From Sphingopyxis sp. (GTDB lineage Bacteria > Pseudomonadota > Alphaproteobacteria > Sphingomonadales > Sphingomonadaceae): a stretch of DNA of 60,042 nt. Both the position numbers and the translations under genes were made by a program. Below, piece after piece: positions 53,305-60,042 of this stretch. The stretch's first letter is position 1. The number at the start of each line of letters is the position of its first letter. The stretch spans positions 1 through 60,042 of the forward strand of contig JAGHZY010000028.1 of the NCBI GenBank assembly GCA_017745175.1. The letters run 5' to 3'. Below the pieces are notes generated by a model, which was given only the letters and a program-made list of their open reading frames with translations, ran no database searches and was not told the DNA's origin.

Positions 53305-55349
53305 AGGAAATTCACCATGGCCCAGCTGGCGAGGCCGACAAGACCGAGCAGCATCACAAACGCATATCCATAAACATAACCCGATTGCAGCCGGACCGCG
53401 AGACGGGTCCCCCCAGCGACGAGCGCCGCCGCACCATCGGGACCGAAGCGGTCGATGGTCTGCTCATCGCCGCGCTTCCAGAAGAAGCGGCCGATCGCGA
53501 AGGCGGGCTTCACGAAGACGATGTTGTAGAGCTCGTCGAAATACCATTTGTTGTACAGGAACTGGTGGAGCAGCTTGAACTGCGCCACGAAACGCGCCGG
53601 CAGGCTGGTGTTGCGGATATAGCTGTTCCACGCCAAGAATAGCCCGATCGCCATCACCGTGAACGGCGTCCATTTCACCCACAGCGGCACTTCATGCGCG
53701 GCGTGCATCAGATGCTCGTCGAACGCGAGGCTGCCCTTCCAGAACGCCATGCCCTCTTCGGGATAGATGAACTGGTGGTGGAACGCGATGCCCGCGAACA
53801 CGGCGCCGATCGACAGCACGACCAGCGGGATGAGCATCGAGAGCGGGCTTTCGTGCGGGTGATAGCCCGCGGTGCCGTCGCCATGCGCATCATGGTGGTG
53901 GTGACCGTCGTGCGCGGCGTGCGCATGATCGTCATGACCGTGGCCATGATCGTCGTGGACCGCGTGCTGGATATGCTCGCTCTGTTCCCAGCGCGGCTTG
54001 CCATAGAAGGTCAGGAAGACGAGGCGCCACGAATAGAAGCTGGTGAGGAAGGCCACGAAAATGCCGACCCAGAAGGCAATCACACCGCCGCCGCCGCTCG
54101 CATAAGCGGCCTCGAGGATGCCGTCCTTCGAATAGAAGCCGGCAAAACCCGCGACGCCCGCGATACCGACACCGGTGATCGCCAGCGTGCCGAGCATCAT
54201 CGCCCAATAGGTGATCGGGATCGATTTCCGCAGATTGCCGTAATAACGCATGTCCTGTTCATGGTGCATCGCGTGGATGACCGAACCGGCACCGAGGAAC
54301 AGCAGAGCCTTGAAGAAGGCGTGCGTGAACAGGTGGAACATCGCAGCGCCATAGGCGCCCGCGCCCGCAGCGAAGAACATGTAGCCGAGCTGCGAACAGG
54401 TCGAATAGGCGATGACGCGTTTGATATCCCACTGCGTCGTTGCGACGGTCGCGGCGAAGAAGCAGGTCGCGGCGCCGACGAACATCACGACGCCCTGTGC
54501 GACGTCCGAGGTTTCGAACATCGGCGACAGGCGGCAGACCATGAACACGCCCGCGGTGACCATCGTAGCGGCGTGGATCAGCGCCGACACGGGGGTCGGG
54601 CCTTCCATCGCGTCGGGAAGCCAGGTGTGCAGGCCGAGCTGCGCCGACTTGCCCATCGCGCCGATGAACAGCAGCAGGCAGAGGATCGTCATCGTGTCGA
54701 GACGCATGCCCATGAAGCTGATCGTCGAACCCGCCATGCCCGGTGCGGCGGCCAGAATCTCGGGGATCGAGACGGTGCCGAACACCAGGAAGGTCCCGAA
54801 GATACCGAGCATGAAGCCAAGGTCGCCGACGCGGTTGACGACGAACGCCTTGATCGCCGCGGCATTGGCGCTCGGCTTCTTGTACCAGAAACCGATGAGC
54901 AGATAGGATGCGAGACCGACGCCTTCCCAGCCGAAGAACATCTGGACGAGGTTGTTCGCGGTCACGAGCATCAGCATCGCGAAGGTGAAGAGCGAGAGAT
55001 AGGCGAAGAAGCGCGGCTGGTCCGGATCTTCCTCCATATAGCCCCAGCTATAGAGGTGGACGAGCGCCGACACCGTCGTGATCACGACGAGCATCACCGC
55101 GGTCAGCGTATCGACGCGCAGTTCCCAGTTGAACTGAAGCGCGCCCGACGAAACCCAGTGAAGCACCGGGGTCACGGTCGCTTCGCCGCTGCCCGTTACG
55201 AACGACAGGAAGATCGGCCAGCTGAGCGCGCAGCTGATGAACAGCGCGCCCGTGGTTATGATTTTCGACGGCACATTGCCGATCACGCGCTGCCCGAGGC
55301 CTGCGACAAGCGCCGCCAAGAGCGGCAGGAAAACGATCGCCTGGATCAC
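53301..55349 (-). CDS. nuoL: NADH-quinone oxidoreductase subunit L (682 aa)
   Basis: Largest antiporter-like subunit of complex I, with the long amphipathic lateral helix near the C terminus. Conserved segments: [40 protein letters not shown] and [20 protein letters not shown]. An extra loop of about 40 residues holds roughly fifteen histidines mixed with Asp and Gly (encoded near 53870-53980), which may bind metal. The C terminus is intact. It starts four bases after the nuoK stop. Confidence 0.97.
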   Translation of the reverse strand: MIQAIVFLPLLAALVAGLGQRVIGNVPSKIITTGALFISCALSWPIFLSFVTGSGEATVTPVLHWVSSGALQFNWELRVDTLTAVMLVVITTVSALVHLYSWGYMEEDPDQPRFFAYLSLFTFAMLMLVTANNLVQMFFGWEGVGLASYLLIGFWYKKPSANAAAIKAFVVNRVGDLGFMLGIFGTFLVFGTVSIPEILAAAPGMAGSTISFMGMRLDTMTILCLLLFIGAMGKSAQLGLHTWLPDAMEGPTPVSALIHAATMVTAGVFMVCRLSPMFETSDVAQGVVMFVGAATCFFAATVATTQWDIKRVIAYSTCSQLGYMFFAAGAGAYGAAMFHLFTHAFFKALLFLGAGSVIHAMHHEQDMRYYGNLRKSIPITYWAMMLGTLAITGVGIAGVAGFAGFYSKDGILEAAYASGGGGVIAFWVGIFVAFLTSFYSWRLVFLTFYGKPRWEQSEHIQHAVHDDHGHGHDDHAHAAHDGHHHHDAHGDGTAGYHPHESPLSMLIPLVVLSIGAVFAGIAFHHQFIYPEEGMAFWKGSLAFDEHLMHAAHEVPLWVKWTPFTVMAIGLFLAWNSYIRNTSLPARFVAQFKLLHQFLYNKWYFDELYNIVFVKPAFAIGRFFWKRGDEQTIDRFGPDGAAALVAGGTRLAVRLQSGYVYGYAFVMLLGLVGLASWAMVNFL

Positions 55350-55353
55350 CGGT

Positions 55354-55659
55354 TCACCCCTTCATCCGGTTGGCATCGTCGACGGCAATGGTGCCGCGGC
55401 CGCGGAAGTAGATAACGAGAATGGCAAGACCGATCGCCGCTTCGCCAGCGGCAACGGTCAGCACGAACATCGAGAAGACCTGCCCGACAAGATCGCCGAG
55501 CGCGGCGCTGAACGCGACAAGGTTGATGTTCACCGCCAGCAAGATGAGTTCGATCGCCATCAGGATGACGATGATATTCTTGCGATTGATGAAGATGCCG
55601 AGCACGCCGAGCGTGAAGAGCACCGCCGAAACGGCGAGATAATGGCCGACCGAAATCAC
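55354..55659 (-). CDS. nuoK: NADH-quinone oxidoreductase subunit K (101 aa)
   Basis: Small three-helix membrane subunit of the complex I proton path. The sequence [20 protein letters not shown] and [16 protein letters not shown] show the conserved membrane glutamates. The start is a GTG that overlaps the nuoJ stop as GTGA and gives the standard length of 101 residues; longer frames upstream are shadows of nuoJ. Confidence 0.96.
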   Translation of the reverse strand: MISVGHYLAVSAVLFTLGVLGIFINRKNIIVILMAIELILLAVNINLVAFSAALGDLVGQVFSMFVLTVAAGEAAIGLAILVIYFRGRGTIAVDDANRMKG

Positions 55660-56267
55660 AGTTCCATCCCCTGCCCGACGCCCGGATCGACCAGGCGCGT
55701 CGCGTCCTCGGGACGGCGGCGGTTCTGCTTTGCGATGTTCTGGGCGCGCACGCCGCCGCGGGTGCGGTGGGTGAGCACGATCGCGCCGATCATCGCGACG
55801 AGGAGGACGATACCCGCCGCCTCGAACAGGAAGATGTAGCGCGTGTAGAGAAGCTCGCCGATCTGCTGGATGTTGCTCTTGTCGCTGACGACCGGCGCCG
55901 CCCGCGATGCGAGATCGACCCCGCCCGCGCTCCATGCGCCGACCGCGAACACAAGCTCAGCCGCGAGGATGATCGCGACGAGCGCGCCGAGCGGCAGGTA
56001 ACGCACGAAACCCGCGCGCAGCTCGGCGAAATCGATGTCGAGCATCATCACGACGAACAGGAACAGCACCGCGACCGCACCGACATAGACGATGACGAGC
56101 AGCATCGCGATGAATTCGGCGCCCGCGAGCAGCATCAGCCCCGCCGCGTTGAAGAAGGCGAGGATCAGCCACATGACGCTGTGGACGGGATTGCGCGCGA
56201 AAATCACCATCGCCGCGGAGGCGATGACGATGGTCGCGAACAGGTAAAAGGCGAAGAGTTGGATCAT
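55656..56267 (-). CDS. nuoJ: NADH-quinone oxidoreductase subunit J (203 aa)
   Basis: Five-helix membrane subunit of complex [46 protein letters not shown] contains the conserved helix 3 with its pi-bulge glycines and the key glutamate, in two adjoining stretches. The protein ends with a polar tail ([17 protein letters not shown]). It begins 12 bases after the nuoI stop and overlaps nuoK by four. Confidence 0.96.
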   Translation of the reverse strand: MIQLFAFYLFATIVIASAAMVIFARNPVHSVMWLILAFFNAAGLMLLAGAEFIAMLLVIVYVGAVAVLFLFVVMMLDIDFAELRAGFVRYLPLGALVAIILAAELVFAVGAWSAGGVDLASRAAPVVSDKSNIQQIGELLYTRYIFLFEAAGIVLLVAMIGAIVLTHRTRGGVRAQNIAKQNRRRPEDATRLVDPGVGQGMEL

Positions 56268-56279
56268 GTGCGCGCGCCC

Positions 56280-56768
56280 TTATCGCCAGGGCGCGTCGGC
56301 GGCAAGATTCGCCGCGATCGCGCGTTCCCATTTGTCGCCATTGGCGAGCAGCTTGGCCTTGTCATAGAGCAGCTCCTCGCGCGTTTCGGTCGCGAATTCG
56401 AAGTTCGGCCCCTCGACGATCGCATCGACCGGGCACGCTTCCTGACAGAAGCCGCAGTAGATGCACTTCGTCATGTCGATGTCGTAACGGGTGGTGCGGC
56501 GCGAGCCGTCGTCGCGCGGCTCGGCCTCGATCGTGATCGCCTGCGCCGGGCACACCGCTTCGCACAGCTTGCACGCGATGCAGCGTTCCTCGCCGTTCGG
56601 ATAGCGGCGCAGCGCATGCTCACCGCGGAAACGCGGTGACAGCGGATTCTTCTCGAACGGATAGTTGATCGTCGCCTTCGGCTTGAAGAAATACTTCAGC
56701 GTCAGGGCGTGCGCCTTCACAAACTCCCACAAGGTGAAGCTTTTGATGAGGTGGGCAATGGTACTCAT
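56280..56768 (-). CDS. nuoI: NADH-quinone oxidoreductase subunit I (162 aa)
   Basis: Peripheral-arm subunit carrying two [4Fe-4S] clusters (N6a and N6b) that pass electrons towards quinone. Both ferredoxin motifs are intact: [12 protein letters not shown] and [12 protein letters not shown]. The N-terminal amphipathic helix ([20 protein letters not shown]) and length are standard. Its ATG overlaps the nuoH stop by four bases. Confidence 0.97.
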   Translation of the reverse strand: MSTIAHLIKSFTLWEFVKAHALTLKYFFKPKATINYPFEKNPLSPRFRGEHALRRYPNGEERCIACKLCEAVCPAQAITIEAEPRDDGSRRTTRYDIDMTKCIYCGFCQEACPVDAIVEGPNFEFATETREELLYDKAKLLANGDKWERAIAANLAADAPWR

Positions 56769-57808
56769 GAATACCTCGTCAGCATCAGATAGCCGGAGAT
56801 CAGGAAGATCCAGAGAAGCGAAATCGGCAGGAAGACTTTCCAGCCCAGCCGCATCAGCTGGTCATAGCGGTAGCGCGGGACGGTCGCCTTGACCCAGCTG
56901 AAGACGAAGAAGAAGAACAGGATCTTCGCGAAAAGCCAGATGATGCCCGGAACGGCATAGAGCGGCGCCCAGTCGATCGGGGGCAGCCAGCCGCCCCAGA
57001 ACAGCACCGCGTTGAGCGTGCACATCAGCAGCACGTTGGCATATTCGCCGAGCCAGAAGAGCGCGAAGCTCATCGACGAATATTCGGTCTGATACCCCGC
57101 GACGAGTTCGCTTTCCGCTTCGGTCAGGTCGAACGGTGCGCGCGCGGTTTCGGCGAGCGACGAGATCAGGAACATCACCGCGAGCGGGAAGAGCAGCAGG
57201 TTGAAGCCGAAGGCGTTGACGAAGCCGAGCCCGTGGCCCTGCTGCGCCTTGACGATCTCGTTCATGTTGAAGCTGTCGGCGAACAGCACGACGCCGATCA
57301 GGATGAACCCGATCGAGACTTCATAGGAAATCATCTGCGCCGAAGCGCGAAGCGCCGAAAAGAAGGGATATTTCGAGTTCGACGCCCAGCCCGACAGGAT
57401 CACGCCATAGACGCCGAGCGACGAGATCGCGAGGATGTAGAGCAGGCCGACGTTGATGTCGGCGAGCACCGCGCCCGAATTGAACGGGATCACCGCCCAC
57501 GCGAGCAAAGCCACCGTGAAGGTGATGATCGGCGCGATCAGGAACAGGCCGCGGTTGGCGGAGGTCGGGATGATCGTTTCCTGCAGGAACACTTTCAACC
57601 CGTCGGCGAAGCTCTGCAGCAAGCCGAAGGGACCGACGACGTTCGGGCCGCGGCGGAGCGCAATCGCCGCCCAGATCTTGCGGTCGGCATAGATGATCAT
57701 CGCAACGCTGAGCATCAGCGGCAGCGCGATCAGCAGGATGCCGCAAATCGTCGCGACGCCCCACGCCCAGTTCGGGTCCATGCCCCAGGAGATGAAGGTC
57801 TCGGTCAT
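56765..57808 (-). CDS. nuoH: NADH-quinone oxidoreductase subunit H (347 aa)
   Basis: Membrane subunit that forms the quinone-binding chamber of complex I. Conserved segments include [34 protein letters not shown] across two stretches, the charged loop [21 protein letters not shown] and [22 protein letters not shown]. Eight membrane helices are visible. It overlaps the small ORF upstream and nuoI downstream by four bases each. Confidence 0.97.
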   Translation of the reverse strand: MTETFISWGMDPNWAWGVATICGILLIALPLMLSVAMIIYADRKIWAAIALRRGPNVVGPFGLLQSFADGLKVFLQETIIPTSANRGLFLIAPIITFTVALLAWAVIPFNSGAVLADINVGLLYILAISSLGVYGVILSGWASNSKYPFFSALRASAQMISYEVSIGFILIGVVLFADSFNMNEIVKAQQGHGLGFVNAFGFNLLLFPLAVMFLISSLAETARAPFDLTEAESELVAGYQTEYSSMSFALFWLGEYANVLLMCTLNAVLFWGGWLPPIDWAPLYAVPGIIWLFAKILFFFFVFSWVKATVPRYRYDQLMRLGWKVFLPISLLWIFLISGYLMLTRYS

Positions 57809-57945
57809 TTCCGCGCCCCGTCCTGGTTCTTCCAGCCATTATGCGGGCCAGGCTTTTCCGATTTGCCCTTGGGGTTGAAACCCCGCCAGACCGAATAGCC
57901 CATACCGACGAACAGCACGCCGGCGATTGCATGTACCGGGTTCAT
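57805..57945 (-). CDS. Small ORF between nuoG and nuoH (46 aa)
   Basis: A 46-codon frame whose ATG overlaps the nuoG stop (ATGA) and whose TGA overlaps the nuoH ATG. The product begins [20 protein letters not shown] and has one membrane segment (about residues 5-21), then a basic, glycine-rich tail ([18 protein letters not shown]). The double coupling at both ends is the same style as the real nuo genes and argues for translation. I do not recognise a family; a small accessory or assembly factor of complex I is an inference. Confidence 0.65.
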   Translation of the reverse strand: MNPVHAIAGVLFVGMGYSVWRGFNPKGKSEKPGPHNGWKNQDGARK

Positions 57946-59954
57946 TCCGCGGCCTCCGCAAAATCTGCGCCATGGATCAGCTCTTCCGAGCAGCGCTGCA
58001 TCGTCGGCGACGCGCGGCAGATGGCGTTGGTGAGGTAGAAATCCTTGATCGGCGACGGGATCGCGCGCGCCTCGGGCTTTGCGGGCAGCTTCGGTACCGC
58101 CCAGCCATAGTCCGCAAGCCCCTCGATACCGAGCGCCGGCACCGCGGCGATCATCGCCGCGCGGCACTGTGCAAAGCTGTCGAAGCCGACCGAAACGCCG
58201 AGCGCATCGGCGAGCGCACGGAAAATGCTCCAGTCCTCGCGCGCGTCACCCGGTGCGAACACCGCCTTCTCGCTGCGCTGGACGCGGCCCTCGGTGTTGA
58301 CCGTCGTGAAGTCCTTTTCGGTCCATGCCGCGGCGGGCAGGATGACGTCGGCCGCGTGCGCGCCCTTGTCGCCATGATGACCGACATAGACCTTGGACGT
58401 GTCGGGCAGCGCGGCGAAATCGACCTCGTCGGCGCCGAGGAAGAAGGCGAGCTTCGGCTTGGCCGCGATCACGTCCTTGATGCCGCCGGGCAGGCCGTAA
58501 CCGAGCATCAGCGAGCCCATGCGCGCGGCCGAAAAATGCACGACATTATAGCCGTTCCAGCCGTCCTTGACCGCATTCACCGACTTGGCGAGCGCGAGCC
58601 CCGCGCCGTGCACGCCGGGAACCGACAGCGCGCCGCCGCCGAAGATCAGCATCGGCCGCTCGGCGCCCGCGAGCGCGTCGGCGACGTGCTTCGGCAGCTT
58701 CGCTACCAGCGAGGCGTCGTCACCGAGCCACTCGGTCTTGTACGTCAGGTCGGTTTCGGGGCCGATGGCGAAAACCTTCGCGCCCTTCTTCCAAACCGCC
58801 TTGCGGATGCGCGTGTTGATCAGCGGCGCTTCCCAGCGCAGGTTCGTCCCGACGAGCAGGATCACGTCGGCATTTTCGGCCTCGGCGATGCCGGTGTTGA
58901 AATTGACCGCCGACAGGCTGGTGACGTCATAGTCGAGCCCGGTCTGGCGCCCTTCGAGCAGGCTGCCGCCGAGCGCGGTCACCAGCGACTTGGCCGCGAA
59001 CATCGTCTCGCAATCGGCGAGGTCGCCCGCGATCGCGGCAACCGACGAACCGGCATTGACCGCCTTGATCGCGGCAAAGGCTTCGGCCCAGCTTGCGGGC
59101 TGAAGCGCGCCGTTCACGCGGACATAGGGCTGGTCGAGGCGGCGGCGGGTCAGGCCGTCGACATGGTGGCGCGTCTTGTCGTTCGCCCATTCCTCGTTCA
59201 CGTCGTCGTTGACGCGCGGCAGCACGCGCAGGACCTGACGGCCGCGCGCATCGATGCGCACGTTCGTGCCGACAGCGTCCATCATGTCGATGCCGAGCGT
59301 CTTGGTCAGTTCCCACGGACGTGCCTCGAACGCATAGGGCTTGCTGGTCAGCGCGCCGACCGGACAGAGGTCGACGACATTGCCCGACAGCTCGCTCGCG
59401 ACCGCGCGTTCGAGGTAGCTCGTGATCTGCATATTCTCGCCGCGATAGATCGCGCCGATATCCTCAACGCCCGCGACTTCCTCTGCAAAGCGGACGCAGC
59501 GCGTGCACTGGATGCAGCGGGTCATCACCGTCTTGACGATGGGACCCATATATTTCTCGGTAACCGCGCGCTTGTTCTCGTCATAGCGCGTCGCGCCGCG
59601 GCCATAAGCGACTGACTGGTCCTGCAAATCGCACTCACCGCCCTGATCGCAGATCGGGCAGTCGAGCGGATGGTTGATGAGCAGGAACTCCATCACCCCT
59701 TCGCGCGCCTTCTTGACCATCGGGCTGTCGGTCTTGATGATCTGGCCTTCGGCGGCGGGCAGCGCGCACGACGCCTGCGGCTTCGGCGGGCCCGGCGCGA
59801 CCTCGACGAGGCACATGCGGCAATTGCCGGCGATCGACAGGCGCTCATGATAGCAGAAGCGCGGAATTTCCTTCCCCGCCATCTCGCACGCCTGCAGAAC
59901 GGTCGCGCCCTGCGGGACGTCGAGCTCTACGCCATCTACGGTAACTTTAGGCAT
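57942..59954 (-). CDS. nuoG: NADH-quinone oxidoreductase subunit G (670 aa)
   Basis: Largest peripheral-arm subunit of complex I. The N-terminal ferredoxin domain has the [2Fe-2S] cysteines in CYHERLSIAGNCRMCLVE and ALPAAEGQI. CPICDQGGECDLQDQ and RCIQCTRCVRFAEEVAG carry the other cluster ligands, together with DLCPVGAL. A molybdopterin-oxidoreductase-like domain fills residues about 220-620. Its ATG overlaps the nuoF stop (TAATG). The C terminus overlaps the small ORF. Confidence 0.97.
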   Translation of the reverse strand: MPKVTVDGVELDVPQGATVLQACEMAGKEIPRFCYHERLSIAGNCRMCLVEVAPGPPKPQASCALPAAEGQIIKTDSPMVKKAREGVMEFLLINHPLDCPICDQGGECDLQDQSVAYGRGATRYDENKRAVTEKYMGPIVKTVMTRCIQCTRCVRFAEEVAGVEDIGAIYRGENMQITSYLERAVASELSGNVVDLCPVGALTSKPYAFEARPWELTKTLGIDMMDAVGTNVRIDARGRQVLRVLPRVNDDVNEEWANDKTRHHVDGLTRRRLDQPYVRVNGALQPASWAEAFAAIKAVNAGSSVAAIAGDLADCETMFAAKSLVTALGGSLLEGRQTGLDYDVTSLSAVNFNTGIAEAENADVILLVGTNLRWEAPLINTRIRKAVWKKGAKVFAIGPETDLTYKTEWLGDDASLVAKLPKHVADALAGAERPMLIFGGGALSVPGVHGAGLALAKSVNAVKDGWNGYNVVHFSAARMGSLMLGYGLPGGIKDVIAAKPKLAFFLGADEVDFAALPDTSKVYVGHHGDKGAHAADVILPAAAWTEKDFTTVNTEGRVQRSEKAVFAPGDAREDWSIFRALADALGVSVGFDSFAQCRAAMIAAVPALGIEGLADYGWAVPKLPAKPEARAIPSPIKDFYLTNAICRASPTMQRCSEELIHGADFAEAAE

Positions 59955-60042
59955 TATTCGGCTGCCTCCAGCGCGCCGCCATTCTCGCGGATGCGGCGTT
60001 CGATTTCGGGGCGGAAATGCTTGATCAGGCCCTGGATCGGCC
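59954..60042 (-). CDS. nuoF: NADH-quinone oxidoreductase subunit F, C-terminal end only
   Basis: Partial gene running off the right edge. The last 28 residues (PIQGLIKHFRPEIERRI, then RENGGALEAAE) match the usual C terminus of the flavin-binding NuoF and precede nuoG as expected. The stop TAA overlaps the nuoG ATG. Motifs for FMN and NADH binding lie outside the window. Confidence 0.88.
   Translation of the reverse strand, partial: PIQGLIKHFRPEIERRIRENGGALEAAE

Overview
The window looks like a chromosomal segment of a high-GC alphaproteobacterium of the order Sphingomonadales, probably a Sphingopyxis- or Sphingomonas-like organism. The main reasons are the dusB-ntrBC-ntrYX-hfq-hflX-mazG order, an Hfq with two Sm domains in one chain, an ispDF fusion, a nuo operon that continues into birA-coaX-rnj-DUF1467, and TonB receptors whose mature N terminus carries an EIVVTG box. 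The genus is an inference from family knowledge; no search was run.

Layout. 0-6.2 kb: tatD, a PhnP-like metallo-beta-lactamase-fold gene and a 58-residue membrane ORF, then a TonB receptor translationally coupled to a secreted PHP-domain hydrolase. 6.4-16.4 kb: mazG faces a long leftward nitrogen-regulation block, dusB-ntrB-ntrC-ntrY-ntrX-hfq-hflX. 16.4-25.8 kb: housekeeping genes (ispDF, a cinA-type amidase, a COQ10-like gene, lipA, beta-carbonic anhydrase, a DUF899 gene, a thioesterase, ettA, a secreted M28 peptidase) and an alanine-rich lipoprotein with its own promoter and terminator. 25.9-26.5 kb: a VOC protein and tRNA-Pro(TGG).

26.5-36.7 kb is the most unusual part. A tight leftward operon of six genes encodes an exported beta-barrel-like protein, a 145-residue unknown, an ABC ATPase with an abnormal signature motif, a 688-residue FAD oxidoreductase, a 1138-residue protein built like soluble adenylyl cyclase (two cyclase domains, P-loop NTPase, TPR-like tail) and an acetoacetate-decarboxylase-fold protein. 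A CRP/FNR-family regulator is divergent from it and keeps the residues that bind cyclic nucleotide. A local cAMP circuit controlling a redox/envelope pathway is the best candidate here for an undescribed system; its product is unknown.

36.8-47.2 kb: an M20 peptidase, a CAT-anticodon tRNA, a polysaccharide-deacetylase-like gene, a histidine kinase with a degraded ATP-binding domain, an Lrp/AsnC regulator, a TPR-like exported protein, an HPt-like protein without its phosphoacceptor histidine, a long coiled-coil membrane protein and a DUF1993 protein. 47.2-60.0 kb: the leftward complex I operon nuoF(partial)-G-small ORF-H-I-J-K-L-M-N followed by birA-coaX-rnj-DUF1467. Most junctions here overlap by four bases, so translational coupling is likely throughout.

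No CRISPR array, transposase, integrase or rRNA was seen. Large open frames antisense to real genes are treated as high-GC shadows.
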